Numbered from the stretch's first letter, positions 15,030 through 23,058 are shown. The stretch: DNA of 41,777 nt from DASRBN01 sp035294305 (GCA_035294305.1 DATGLD010000050.1:1-41777), one strand, 5' to 3'. Numbers and translations: made by a program. Notes: generated by a model from the letters alone, not told the origin.

Positions 15030-15146
15030 ATGAAAGTGCGCGCCTCGGTAAAACCGCGCTGTGAGCATTGCAAGGTAATCCGGCGCAACCGCGTAGTGAT
15101 GATTATCTGTAGCAAGGATCCCAAGCATAAACAGAGGCAGGGTTAA
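15030..15146 (+). CDS. rpmJ: 50S ribosomal protein L36, zinc form
   Basis: A 38-residue L36: MKVRASVKPRCEHCKVIRRN followed by RVVMIICSKDPKHKQRQG. The ligands C11, C14, C27 and H33 form the usual CxxC...C...H zinc site. GAGGAGGG lies just upstream of ATG 15030. The 170-bp spacer before it holds only a pyrimidine-rich stretch and a weak AATCAG/CTGATT stem followed by T residues (about 14938-14976). Confidence 0.96.
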   Translation: MKVRASVKPRCEHCKVIRRNRVVMIICSKDPKHKQRQG

Positions 15147-15158
15147 ATGCGAGTTGCT

Positions 15159-15218
15159 GTAGAGGTGACCTCGCAAGGGTGACACAAGGAGAACGCAAGT
15201 AAACTGGGTCACCCCTAC
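15159..15218. repeat. GTAGAGG/CCCCTAC inverted repeat between rpmJ and rpsM
   Basis: GTAGAGGTGACC (15159-15170) and GGTCACCCCTAC (15207-15218) pair over 12 bp with one mismatch. The element is about 60 bp and fills the spacer up to the rpsM ribosome binding site (GGAGG, 15226-15230). Its ends match those of the rpsJ-rplC element (GTAGGGGTG/CACCCCTAC). Confidence 0.65.
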
Positions 15219-15235
15219 ATAATTTGGAGGAAAAG

Positions 15236-15619
15236 ATGGCTAGAATTGCCGGCGTTGACATTCCACGCGATAAGCGCGTGGAGATTTCGCTGTGCTACAT
15301 CTACGGGATTGGCCTGACAACCAGCCGCAAAATCCTGGAACGAACACGAATTAACCCCGATACGCGGGTAAAAGATTTGACCGAAGAAGAGGTCAACCGC
15401 TTGCGTGAGGTGATCGACCGCGAATATAAGGTCGAGGGCGATTTGCGGCGCGAAGTGGATATGAATATCAAGCGGCTGATTGAGATCGGCTGCTATCGTG
15501 GTATGCGTCATCGCCGCAACCTGCCGGTGCGTGGGCAGCGCACACGCACCAATGCGCGCACGCGGCGTGGACCAAAGAGAACTGTGGCAGGCAAGAAGAA
15601 AGCTACGGCAAAGAAGTAA
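15236..15619 (+). CDS. rpsM: 30S ribosomal protein S13
   Basis: S13 contacts P-site tRNA and bridges to L5. The 127-residue protein starts MARIAGVDIPRDKRVEISLC and has YIYGIGLTTSRKILERTRIN, GCYRGMRHRRNLPVRGQRTR and TNARTRRGPKR. The basic C-terminal tail ends KKATAKK. TTG 15224 is in frame, but ATG 15236 has GGAGG at the right distance and the conserved start. Confidence 0.98.
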   Translation: MARIAGVDIPRDKRVEISLCYIYGIGLTTSRKILERTRINPDTRVKDLTEEEVNRLREVIDREYKVEGDLRREVDMNIKRLIEIGCYRGMRHRRNLPVRGQRTRTNARTRRGPKRTVAGKKKATAKK

Positions 15620-15640
15620 CGCTGGGAAGGTATTGCAAGA

Positions 15641-16042
15641 ATGGCAGACAAGAAGAAAACAACGGCAGGCAAACCCAGGCGGCGTGAACGTAAATCGATA
15701 CCGCGTGGGCAGGCGCATATACAGGCCACATTTAATAATACAATTGTTACATTAACAGACCCCAATGGTAATGTCATTTCCTGGGGCAGTGCCGGCGGCC
15801 AGGGCTTCAAAGGCTCCCGCAAGAGCACTCCTTATGCCGCACAGGTCACCGCAGAGTCGGCAGCGCGTAAAGCGATGGAGCATGGTCTGCGACAGATCGA
15901 AGTGTTTGTCAAGGGGCCCGGTTCTGGCCGTGAGGCCGCAATCCGCTCATTGCAATCCGCGGGTCTGAATATTACATCGATCATTGATGTTACACCTATT
16001 CCGCACAATGGTTGCCGGCCGCCAAAAAGGCGCCGTGTGTAA
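15641..16042 (+). CDS. rpsK: 30S ribosomal protein S11
   Basis: S11 forms the mRNA exit platform with S7. The 133-residue sequence has GQAHIQATFNNTIVTLTDPN, SWGSAGGQGFKGSRKSTPYA, FVKGPGSGREAAIRSLQSAG and the end DVTPIPHNGCRPPKRRRV. The N-terminal 18 residues are a Lys/Arg-rich arm. Gene order rpsM-rpsK-rpsD-rpoA is classical. Confidence 0.98.
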   Translation: MADKKKTTAGKPRRRERKSIPRGQAHIQATFNNTIVTLTDPNGNVISWGSAGGQGFKGSRKSTPYAAQVTAESAARKAMEHGLRQIEVFVKGPGSGREAAIRSLQSAGLNITSIIDVTPIPHNGCRPPKRRRV

Positions 16043-16076
16043 TTCGATCTGTGCGTTGTGAGGAGGATTCGATTAG

Positions 16077-16703
16077 ATGGCACGTTATACCGGCCCCGTC
16101 TGCAAACTGTGCAGGCGTGAGGGGGTGAAACTTTTTTTGAAGGGCGACAAGTGCATGATGAATTGTACGCTTGAGCGCCGCAATACTCGCCCAGGACAGC
16201 ATGGCTCGAGCCGTGCGCGCAAAGCATCAGGCTACGCACTCCAGTTACGTGAGAAGCAGAAAGTACGCCGTACCTATGGTATGTTAGAGCGGCAGTTCCG
16301 CAGGCAATTCGATATCGCGGCCCGTCGTCCCGGTAGGACCAGCGAGAACCTGATGCAGGTGCTCGAGATGCGGCTGGATAATCTGGTCTATCGACTGGGC
16401 TTCGCCGATTCACGAGCACAGGCTCGCCAGCTGGTCTGTCATGGGCATTTTGCGGTAAATGGCCGCAAGACTGATGTACCTTCCTTTATTGCGAAACCGA
16501 ATGACGTGATCTCCGTTCGTGAGCGAAGTAAGGGACTCGAGTACTTCAAGACCCGCGCGCTGCTCCTGGCTCAGAAAGGCGTTCCCGCGTGGTTAAGCCT
16601 GGACGTTGACGCGATGACCGGTCGCGTGCTCTCGCTGCCGGTACGAACAGACCTTGAATTGCCTTTCGATGAGCAGAAGGTGGTTGAATTATATCAGCGC
16701 TAA
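16077..16703 (+). CDS. rpsD: 30S ribosomal protein S4, zinc-binding form
   Basis: S4 initiates 16S rRNA assembly and autoregulates in many bacteria. The N-terminal zinc site is visible: CKLCRREG (CxxC), then CMMNC at about residues 26-30 (CMMNC, CxxxC). The RNA-binding S4 domain lies at MRLDNLVYRLGFADSRAQAR and QLVCHGHFAVNGRKTDVPSF. Length 208 is normal. GAGGAGG precedes ATG 16077. Confidence 0.98.
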   Translation: MARYTGPVCKLCRREGVKLFLKGDKCMMNCTLERRNTRPGQHGSSRARKASGYALQLREKQKVRRTYGMLERQFRRQFDIAARRPGRTSENLMQVLEMRLDNLVYRLGFADSRAQARQLVCHGHFAVNGRKTDVPSFIAKPNDVISVRERSKGLEYFKTRALLLAQKGVPAWLSLDVDAMTGRVLSLPVRTDLELPFDEQKVVELYQR

Positions 16704-16888
16704 GTTCATGCGTTGATGTTTGCCGGCGGTTGGGTATATGCCTTTGGCATCTTGCCTGCAAGGGTGGGATTGGTAAAAGGCGCAGGACTCTTGGACTACC
16801 AACTTACGCGGTTTCTCCTGTGTAGAGCTAGAGGCAAGTTGGGAAACGGGCAGTAATTCATGGTAGGAAAAGAAAGGCAGGTTGAACC
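16704..16888. other. rpsD-rpoA spacer with inverted repeat
   Basis: The 185-bp spacer holds no ORF. It has a small hairpin ATGCCTTTGGCAT (16738-16750) and a separated inverted repeat CCAACTT (16799-16805) / AAGTTGG (16836-16842). A poor promoter-like pair TTGATG...TATATG could be read near 16713-16740. None is convincing by itself. The spacer is long for this operon and may be a control point for rpoA. Confidence 0.4.
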
Positions 16889-17869
16889 TTGCTAGATATT
16901 ACTCTGCCTCGCATTAAAAATACAAAAACACAAGGAAACTATGCGAGCTATGATATTGAACCATTAGAGGCGGGCTATGGGATGACCCTGGGCAATGCGC
17001 TGCGACGTGTGTTGCTCTCCTCGCTGCCCGGTGCGGCGGTAACCTCTATTCGTATCGAGGGCGTGCAACACGAGTTTCAGGATATTCCCAATGTAATGGA
17101 GGATGTCACCGACATCGTATTGAATGTCAAGAAGCTTCGCCTGCGCTCCTTTTCAGACCATCCCGTTTCAATGCGCCTGGAGGTGAACGGCGAGCGTGTG
17201 GTGACTGCCGCCGATATCATGGCTCCCAGCACTGTCGAGATTGTCAATCCTGATCTCTACATTGCCACATTAGACAACGAGAATGCTCATCTCGAAATGG
17301 AACTGGTTGTTGAGACCGGCAAGGGCTACGTCCCTGCCGACTCAAAAGAAGACCAGCCCATCGGGGTGATACCAATAGATGCCATTTACACGCCTGTGCA
17401 AAAAGTGAATTATACCGTTGAGCATACACGTGTAGGGCAAATGACAAACTATGATAAAATTGTTCTTGAAATCTGGACCGATGGCACAATTCCGCCGGAT
17501 GAGGCGTTGCGCCAGAGTGCCGATATTCTGGTACGCCATTTTACGCAGCTTGCCAACTACCGCGCGACTTTGACCGAGCCGGAGAAGGCGCCGCTGAGCA
17601 GCATACCAATCCCACCGAAGATATACGATACTCCTATCGAGGAGCTCGATCTTTCGGTTCGCGCGTATAACTGCCTCAAGCGCAGTAACATTACGAAAGT
17701 TGGTCAGGTGCTTTCCATGAATGAGGAAGACCTGCTCGGCGTGCGAAACTTTGGTGAGAAGAGCCTGCAAGAGTTGCGCGAGCGCTTGCTGGCGCGCAAT
17801 TTCCTGCCGAATCCACGTACCAGCGCGGTTGGGGCCGATTTAGACGGCGATCACGAAATGGAGGAATAA
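16889..17869 (+). CDS. rpoA: RNA polymerase alpha subunit
   Basis: Alpha nucleates RNA polymerase assembly through its N-terminal domain and contacts UP elements and activators through its C-terminal domain. The 326 residues show GYGMTLGNALRRVLLSSLPG in the dimer domain, and the C-terminal domain LDLSVRAYNCLKRSNITKVG, followed by LGVRNFGEKSLQELRERL. The start is TTG 16889, which gives MLDITLPRI, with AGGCAGG at 16875-16881. It ends one base before rplQ. Confidence 0.98.
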   Translation: MLDITLPRIKNTKTQGNYASYDIEPLEAGYGMTLGNALRRVLLSSLPGAAVTSIRIEGVQHEFQDIPNVMEDVTDIVLNVKKLRLRSFSDHPVSMRLEVNGERVVTAADIMAPSTVEIVNPDLYIATLDNENAHLEMELVVETGKGYVPADSKEDQPIGVIPIDAIYTPVQKVNYTVEHTRVGQMTNYDKIVLEIWTDGTIPPDEALRQSADILVRHFTQLANYRATLTEPEKAPLSSIPIPPKIYDTPIEELDLSVRAYNCLKRSNITKVGQVLSMNEEDLLGVRNFGEKSLQELRERLLARNFLPNPRTSAVGADLDGDHEMEE

Positions 17870-17870
17870 G

Positions 17871-18497
17871 GTGAGGCACCGAGTTGCCGGTAATCGGATG
17901 AGCATGCCTGAGCCGCGTCGACGATCGGCTCGGCGTAATCTCATGGTAGGTCTCATCCGCTATGATCGTATAAAGACCACGGAGGCGCGCGCTCGTGCCA
18001 TCCGCGGGGAGACGGAAAAGCTGATTTCTATTGCTATCAAGGGCTATCTGGCCGCTCGACAGCATCTGAATGAGGTGGTTGGGGACGATGAGAAGGCCGC
18101 GCAGATACTCGCTTTCGCGCGCCGCGGTCGTTTCTCACTCGACAAAAAGGTGGCTTCCAATGAGGAGCGCGCCGATATGGGCAAGCCCCCTCTGACTGAT
18201 AAAGGCCGCAGGTTCCTGGAGAATAAGCACAGGGAGCGTCGCAATGAACTACTTCGCATCATCTCGAATGAAGATGAGGCCGACAGGGCTCTGCAGGCTG
18301 CATATGAAGCGATGGCTATCGAATTGCATGCGCGCCGCCGCATCCTGCAATCGATTCCAGACGAGCTGGTTGTCAAGAAAATCTTTGACGAGTTGGCCCC
18401 GCGCTATACTGGCCGCCCCGGTGGCTATACGCGCATCACGAAGCTGGGCAAGCGCCAGGGTGACGCCGCCGATATGGCCCAGATCGCCCTGGTATGA
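17871..18497 (+). CDS. rplQ: 50S ribosomal protein L17 with large internal insertion
   Basis: L17 binds near the tunnel exit. The start MRHRVAGNRMSMPEPRRRSA with RRNLMVGLIRYDRIKTTEAR and the end ELVVKKIFDELAPRYTGRPG, GYTRITKLGKRQGDAADMAQ are normal L17. Between about residues 70 and 158 is an extra segment of nearly 90 residues, rich in Arg, Glu and Ala and probably helical. The total is 208 residues where 115-130 is usual. The start is GTG 17871, one base after rpoA TAA, with GGAGGAA in the rpoA end. Confidence 0.96.
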   Translation: MRHRVAGNRMSMPEPRRRSARRNLMVGLIRYDRIKTTEARARAIRGETEKLISIAIKGYLAARQHLNEVVGDDEKAAQILAFARRGRFSLDKKVASNEERADMGKPPLTDKGRRFLENKHRERRNELLRIISNEDEADRALQAAYEAMAIELHARRRILQSIPDELVVKKIFDELAPRYTGRPGGYTRITKLGKRQGDAADMAQIALV

Positions 18498-18560
18498 TTG
18501 ATCGCGGGCAGTGCCGCTAATGAAGCTTACCAGGCAAAATCGAGAAGAATCGGCCTGCCA

Positions 18561-18589
18561 TGTCATTCCTCGCCTCGCTCAGAATGACA
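18561..18589. repeat. TGAGCG-loop palindromic repeat before truA
   Basis: TGTCATTC (18561-18568) and GAATGACA (18582-18589) flank a loop which on the minus strand reads TGAGCGAGGCGAG. The minus-strand core ATTCTGAGCG...GCGA..GAAT is shared with the element at 25045-25079, so this is a dispersed REP-like family. The 163-bp spacer otherwise shows nothing clear. Confidence 0.7.
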
Positions 18590-18660
18590 GGTGAGATTGT
18601 CCACTTCTCGGTTTCCTGATACTGGCCGTGAAACTTTAGCAACGGCCCCATTGAGAGACT

Positions 18661-19509
18661 ATGAAACTCGCCTGTGGCATTGAGTATGACGGTACCGGTT
18701 ATCATGGTTTTCAGCGTCAACCTGAAAATCATGGACCAACGATACAGGGAACGCTGGAAGCAGCGATCGAGCGTATCAGCGGCCAGATGTCGGTAGTCTA
18801 CGGGGCAGGTCGCACCGATGCCGGAGTGCATGCAAGTGGGCAGGTGATCCACTTTCGCACGAACTCTAAACTGGCGCCACCGGTCTGGACGCGGGCTTTA
18901 AATGCGGCTCTGCCCGTAACAGTAGCGGTACGATGGTCAAAAGAAGTTCCTGATAGCTTTCATGCCCGTTATAGCGCCAAAAGCCGCTCTTATCGCTATA
19001 CAATCTGGAACGGCGCAGCCCGCTCGCCATTATGGGCGAGATACAGTTACTATAGCCCGCGTGAGTTAGCGGAAGACCTGATGGAAGAGGCGTGCCAGCT
19101 CCTGTTAGGGCGCAAGGATTTTGGAGCCTTCGGTCGCAGCCCCGATGAGGCGAATCCGTTGAAGCCGGGGCCGCACTCTTGTATCCGGACTATGCTTGCG
19201 GCAAGCTGCAAGCGGAATAATGCACTGATCTATTGTGATTTTAGCGCGGACGCTTTCCTCACGGGCATGGTTCGCAATATCATGGGAACACTGTTGCTCG
19301 TAGGGCAGAAAAGGCTGAGCCTGGATGAATTTGCCACTATTGTGCGACAGGCAAACAGGACGCACCCCGGTTCAGCAGCTCCACCACATGGACTATGCCT
19401 GGTGCGGGTAGAATATTCTAAAGAATTGGGATTTGACGAAACACCGGATTGTAGGGGCCAGATACTACTGCTCCGACCGGATGACGGCGAAGCCGTAGCC
19501 GCGAGCTAG
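18661..19509 (+). CDS. truA: tRNA pseudouridine(38-40) synthase TruA
   Basis: Converts uridines 38-40 of the tRNA anticodon arm to pseudouridine. The catalytic Asp53 is in GAGRTDAGVHASGQV. Other family segments are EYDGTGYHGFQRQP, RYSAKSRSYRYTIWN and FLTGMVRNIMGTLLLVG. The 282-residue protein is slightly long: from about residue 263 the end (CRGQILLLRPDDGEAVAAS) is encoded by a GTAGGGGCCAGAT repeat copy and has no counterpart in typical TruA. GAGAG precedes ATG 18661. Confidence 0.96.
   Translation: MKLACGIEYDGTGYHGFQRQPENHGPTIQGTLEAAIERISGQMSVVYGAGRTDAGVHASGQVIHFRTNSKLAPPVWTRALNAALPVTVAVRWSKEVPDSFHARYSAKSRSYRYTIWNGAARSPLWARYSYYSPRELAEDLMEEACQLLLGRKDFGAFGRSPDEANPLKPGPHSCIRTMLAASCKRNNALIYCDFSADAFLTGMVRNIMGTLLLVGQKRLSLDEFATIVRQANRTHPGSAAPPHGLCLVRVEYSKELGFDETPDCRGQILLLRPDDGEAVAAS
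19451..19463 (+). repeat. GTAGGGGCCAGAT repeat end inside the 3' end of truA
   Basis: The 13 bases GTAGGGGCCAGAT match exactly those at 3924-3936 and all but the 5' end of the copy at 11539. Here they lie within truA, about 50 bases before its stop codon, so the repeat supplies the last residues of the protein. No clear partner end was found downstream. Confidence 0.55.
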
Positions 19510-19566
19510 CGGCGTTTCCGGTTGGAATAAGATAAAGATCGCGTCCCCACCATTGGAGAATGAATC

Positions 19567-20055
19567 ATGATGAAAACGTATAGCGCCAGGGCCGCTGACC
19601 TGAAGCCACAGTGGTACGTCATTGATGCCGAAGGTCAGGTGCTGGGCCGCCTGGCATCCGAGATTGCGCAGATATTGCGCGGCAAACACAAGCCAACCTT
19701 TACGCCGCATATGCAGAGCGGTGATTTTGTGATCGTGATCAATGCGGACAAGATCGCTGTGACGGGCAGGCGCATGGACCAGAAGGTCTATTATCGCCAC
19801 AGCCAGTATCCCGGTGGATTGAAAAAGACGACCCTCCGGCAAGTACTGGAGGGAAAGCATCCCGAGCGCGCGCTGGAACACGCCGTGCGCGGTATGGTGA
19901 TGCATAACCGCCTGGGCGCCGATATCATGCATCACCTGAAGATTTACGCCGGCCCAACACATCCCCACCAGGCGCAAAAGCCGATCCCCTGGATGGGGCC
20001 ACAGGCGTTGTTGAAGAAGCCCGCGGAGCCCGCGGAAACCGCGGAAGCGGAGTAG
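19567..20055 (+). CDS. rplM: 50S ribosomal protein L13
   Basis: L13 is an early assembly protein. The 162-residue product shows KTYSARAADLKPQWYVIDAE, GQVLGRLASEIAQILRGKHK, FVIVINADKIAVTGRRMDQK, YYRHSQYPGGLKKTTLRQVL and AVRGMVMHNRLG. A short Ala/Glu-rich tail exceeds the usual 142-150. ATG 19567 and ATG 19570 are both possible; GGAG lies at 19555-19558. Confidence 0.98.
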   Translation: MMKTYSARAADLKPQWYVIDAEGQVLGRLASEIAQILRGKHKPTFTPHMQSGDFVIVINADKIAVTGRRMDQKVYYRHSQYPGGLKKTTLRQVLEGKHPERALEHAVRGMVMHNRLGADIMHHLKIYAGPTHPHQAQKPIPWMGPQALLKKPAEPAETAEAE

Positions 20056-20083
20056 AGTGAAGTAAAGAAGAGGAGAAGCTACC

Positions 20084-20494
20084 TTGGCTGATACCACTCG
20101 AGGCGAATATTATTATGGCATGGGACGGCGCAAGACCGCTGTAGCGCGTGTTCGTCTCTTCCCCAACGGTGATGGCACCATTACCATCAATGGCAAAAGT
20201 AGTGGCGCGTATTTTGGCAACCGCGAGTCGCTCGATGCGACTATGACCGCCCCGTTGCGCCTGCTTGATCTAAATGACACATACACGATGACAATACGCG
20301 TCGTGGGCGGCGGCACCAGTGGCCAGGCAGGAGCAATTCGACACGCCGTAGCGCGGGCGCTCGTGCGTGTCAATCCCGACTGGAAGCCCACCTTGCGCAA
20401 AGCAGGTTTCCTCACCCGCGACCCTCGCATGAAGGAACGCAAGAAGCCCGGCCTGAAGCGCGCCCGTAAGGCTCCACAGTACACCAAGCGTTAG
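20084..20494 (+). CDS. rpsI: 30S ribosomal protein S9
   Basis: S9 reaches the P-site tRNA with its C-terminal tail. The 136-residue protein has YYYGMGRRKTAVARVRLFPN, GGGTSGQAGAIRHAVARALV and the ending KKPGLKRARKAPQYTKR, whose last Lys-Arg are the tRNA-contacting residues. The start is TTG 20084 behind AGGAG (20071-20075). It is the last gene of the ribosomal cluster. Confidence 0.98.
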   Translation: MADTTRGEYYYGMGRRKTAVARVRLFPNGDGTITINGKSSGAYFGNRESLDATMTAPLRLLDLNDTYTMTIRVVGGGTSGQAGAIRHAVARALVRVNPDWKPTLRKAGFLTRDPRMKERKKPGLKRARKAPQYTKR

Positions 20495-20516
20495 TTTTGC
20501 TGATCCTTTTTGGTAT

Positions 20517-20675
20517 ATGTTCTTGTCACGACATTACGCGCTGGCGCATATGACGGCTCCCAGAGGTGTGCCACAACCAGGTTTGATCGCGGCCATGATT
20601 GGTATAGCCGTTTACACTGCGCTCTTCCTTGTAGCGGCGTGGCGAGTATTTCGGCGACAAGACGTGGCAAGATAG
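20517..20675 (+). pseudogene. C-terminal remnant of an ABC-2 type permease
   Basis: An open frame of 52 residues begins MFLSRHYALAHMTAPRGVPQ and continues with one hydrophobic span (PGLIAAMIGIAVYTALFLVA) ending AWRVFRRQDVAR. A final membrane helix followed by WRxFRRxD is typical of the end of ABC-2 exporter permeases. No ribosome binding site or upstream permease sequence remains, because rpsI ends 22 bases before. It is best read as a truncated relic. A genuine small membrane protein is the alternative. Confidence 0.55.
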
Positions 20676-20697
20676 TGTGACAACGGAAGCAGCCATA

Positions 20698-20726
20698 TTG
20701 AAGCAGGTCCTATGCTATTCTATAAT
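20698..20726 (+). promoter_or_regulatory. Sigma-70-type promoter of the BAAT-type hydrolase gene
   Basis: TTGAAG (20698-20703) and TATAAT (20721-20726) with a 17-base spacer. Predicted transcription start near 20733 leaves about 29 nt before ATG 20762. This supports 20762 and not the in-frame upstream codon at 20732 as the translation start. Confidence 0.75.
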
Positions 20727-20761
20727 GATGAATGTATCCTGCATGCCTGGATGGAGGACAT

Positions 20762-22096
20762 ATGGCCGATAGAGAAGCTACCCGGCCACGCTATCAGATA
20801 GAGGTCAGTCCACAGGCGACACTGGTTGACGAACCGGTACGAATCAGGCTCACGGGCCTTATCCCGGGCGAAGCTGTGACTATTCGGGCCGCAACCCGAG
20901 ATGGCGCTTTGAAACCCTGGGCATCTCACGCAACGTTCATTGCTGATGCGCAGGGTTGTGTCGATGCTAGCTCAGACAAACCTGTGCAGGGAACGTATGA
21001 CGAAGTTGACCCGGTGGGCCTCTTCTGGTCGATGTCCGCGGTTGATGCGAAGAGGCCGATTTTCTTCACCAAGACAAAAGCCACTCCTTTAACGATCACA
21101 TTAACAGCTGTCATTCGAGATAGCGCTGTTGCATCCTGCGATCTGGTGCGGAAATTTGCCGCGCCGGGCGTCACTATGACGTCACTTCAGGAACAGGGAT
21201 TGATTGGAACACTATGCCTGCCTGCTGAGCCAGGGCCTCATCCTGCTGTTATCGTTCTCAATGGTTCGGATCGGGGAATGCACGAAAACGCGGCAGCCTT
21301 GCTTGCCTCAAGAGGCTATGCGACTCTCGCCCTGGCGTATTTCGGACTGGAAGATTTGCCAGGCGAACTGGTGAGCATCCCCCTGGAATATTTTGAGCGA
21401 GCCATCCACTGGTTGCAAAATCATCCTGCGGTGATGAGCGAAAAGATTGGCGTCATTGGTCTATCGCGTGGTGGCGAACTGGCGCTGCTGCTGGGATCGA
21501 TGTTCCCCATGCTTAAGGCGGTCATTGCGGGATCACCGAGCAGCCTTGTTCAGAGCGGTATCAAGAACAATATGGACTTTACCGTCCCCTCCTGGACCTC
21601 TCATGGAGAACCATTGCCACACATGGTTTATAAGCGAACGCTACTGGATAACATGAGTTTCATGTGGGGATGGTTGACGCGCACTCCTTTTTCCAATAAA
21701 TCGGTTTTCATCAAGGGATTGCAAAAGAGAGATATGGTGGAGAAGACGACTATCCCGGTGGAAAAAATCTCCGGGCCAGTTTTGCTTATCTCCGGACAGG
21801 ATGATCAGCTCTGGCCCTCAACACAATTTTGCAAGCTCGTGATGGAGCGATTAGCGGGGCATGCTCATCCCCATCCATATATACACCTCGACTATGAGCG
21901 CGCAGGACACTTTTTGTGCTTCCCCTATGGCCTACCATCACTGCCACCGCTTATCACACTTTCACCGGTAGCGGGACTATATATTGCCTTTGGCGGAACT
22001 GTTAGTGCAAATGCGGCGGCAGCTACCGATTCCTGGCAGAAAATTCTTGCCTTTCTGGCAGAAAGTTTGCCGCACAGTTCTGCGCGTAGTCTCTAA
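20762..22096 (+). CDS. BAAT-type acyl-CoA thioester hydrolase / acyltransferase
   Basis: Two-domain enzyme of the bile-acid-CoA:amino acid N-acyltransferase and acyl-CoA thioesterase family. The N-terminal beta domain (about 10-135) has the family's PVRIRLTGLIPGEAVTIRA and GTYDEVDPVGLFWSM. The C-terminal alpha/beta hydrolase domain has the nucleophile Ser235 in IGLSRGGELALLLG, the acid in LLISGQDDQLWPS and His in YERAGHFLCFPYG. Ser rather than Cys as nucleophile suggests thioesterase rather than acyltransferase activity; the true substrate is unknown. GGAGG precedes ATG 20762. Its stop overlaps the convergent ilvE stop by four bases. Confidence 0.88.
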   Translation: MADREATRPRYQIEVSPQATLVDEPVRIRLTGLIPGEAVTIRAATRDGALKPWASHATFIADAQGCVDASSDKPVQGTYDEVDPVGLFWSMSAVDAKRPIFFTKTKATPLTITLTAVIRDSAVASCDLVRKFAAPGVTMTSLQEQGLIGTLCLPAEPGPHPAVIVLNGSDRGMHENAAALLASRGYATLALAYFGLEDLPGELVSIPLEYFERAIHWLQNHPAVMSEKIGVIGLSRGGELALLLGSMFPMLKAVIAGSPSSLVQSGIKNNMDFTVPSWTSHGEPLPHMVYKRTLLDNMSFMWGWLTRTPFSNKSVFIKGLQKRDMVEKTTIPVEKISGPVLLISGQDDQLWPSTQFCKLVMERLAGHAHPHPYIHLDYERAGHFLCFPYGLPSLPPLITLSPVAGLYIAFGGTVSANAAAATDSWQKILAFLAESLPHSSARSL

Positions 22097-23058
22097 TCCT
22101 TCGCCTCTGCACTCTGGTGGCTCGGTACCACCGCGTACACAGGCGTACACCATTGCTCGCGATATTCGGGGATGCGGCCTCGCACGATCTCGAAGTAAAG
22201 CTGGCGGATGGTGCTGGAAATCGGTCCGATCTTGCCATCTCCAACAGGCCGGTGGTCCACGCGCACTACAGGCGCAATCTGGGCGCCGGTGCCACAGAGG
22301 AAAATTTCATCCGCGATATAGAGTTCTGTGCGATCAACCTGGCGCTCGCGGGTAATACGACCCAACTCTCGCCGCGCCAGTTCAATAATCGTATCGCGAG
22401 TGATGCCGATCAGAATATTCTCGGTAGGGGCCGGGGTGACAAGCTCGCCATTCATGACCAGGAAAATGTTTTCGGCGCTGCCCTCCGAGACATGTCCTTC
22501 ATTCGTCAGCATGATCGCTTCGTCAAACCCGTTCTGCATGGCCTCGCTTTTGGCGAAAGCCGAATTGACGTAAGCGCCGGTTAGCTTGGCACGCGCAGGA
22601 ATGGCGTTATCATCGACACGACGCCAGGAAGACACGCCACAGTGCAGCCCGTTGGTATCGATGTAATCGCCCATCGGCGAGACGGTAATGATAAAATGGT
22701 CTTCTAACCCATGCAGGCGCACACCGATAGTCTGATCGGCCTTGTAAGCTACCGGTCGCAGATAGAGGTTTTGTTTCAGACCACTACGGCGCACAAGCTC
22801 TACGCTCAAATCAATGAGCTGGTCTATATTGTAGGGAAGCGAAATCTGGAGAATCTTGCACGAGTTCAAGAAACGCTTGTAATGTTCGCGCAGGCGGAAG
22901 AGGTAAACTTGTTGATCCTTCTCATTCCAATACCCACGGATGCCCTCGAAACAGCCAGTGCCATAGGCAAAACCATGGGTGCGTACAGAAATGACACCCT
23001 GCTCGGCGGGTATGAACTCGCCGTTCATAAAAAGTTCTTTTGCGTCCATCCTGTTCAA
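22093..23058 (-). CDS. ilvE: Branched-chain amino acid aminotransferase
   Basis: PLP-dependent transaminase that makes Leu, Ile and Val from their keto acids with glutamate. Fold-type IV features: THGFAYGTGCFEGIRGYWN near the N-terminus, PLP lysine Lys158 in PARAKLTGAYVNSAFAKSEA, and EGHVSEGSAENIFLV. Length (321) is normal. The listed start is TTG 23058, which has GAGGAAG nine bases upstream; ATG 23049 (MDAKELFMNG) is the alternative. It shares its terminal bases with the plus-strand hydrolase gene. Confidence 0.95.
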   Translation of the reverse strand: MNRMDAKELFMNGEFIPAEQGVISVRTHGFAYGTGCFEGIRGYWNEKDQQVYLFRLREHYKRFLNSCKILQISLPYNIDQLIDLSVELVRRSGLKQNLYLRPVAYKADQTIGVRLHGLEDHFIITVSPMGDYIDTNGLHCGVSSWRRVDDNAIPARAKLTGAYVNSAFAKSEAMQNGFDEAIMLTNEGHVSEGSAENIFLVMNGELVTPAPTENILIGITRDTIIELARRELGRITRERQVDRTELYIADEIFLCGTGAQIAPVVRVDHRPVGDGKIGPISSTIRQLYFEIVRGRIPEYREQWCTPVYAVVPSHQSAEAKD

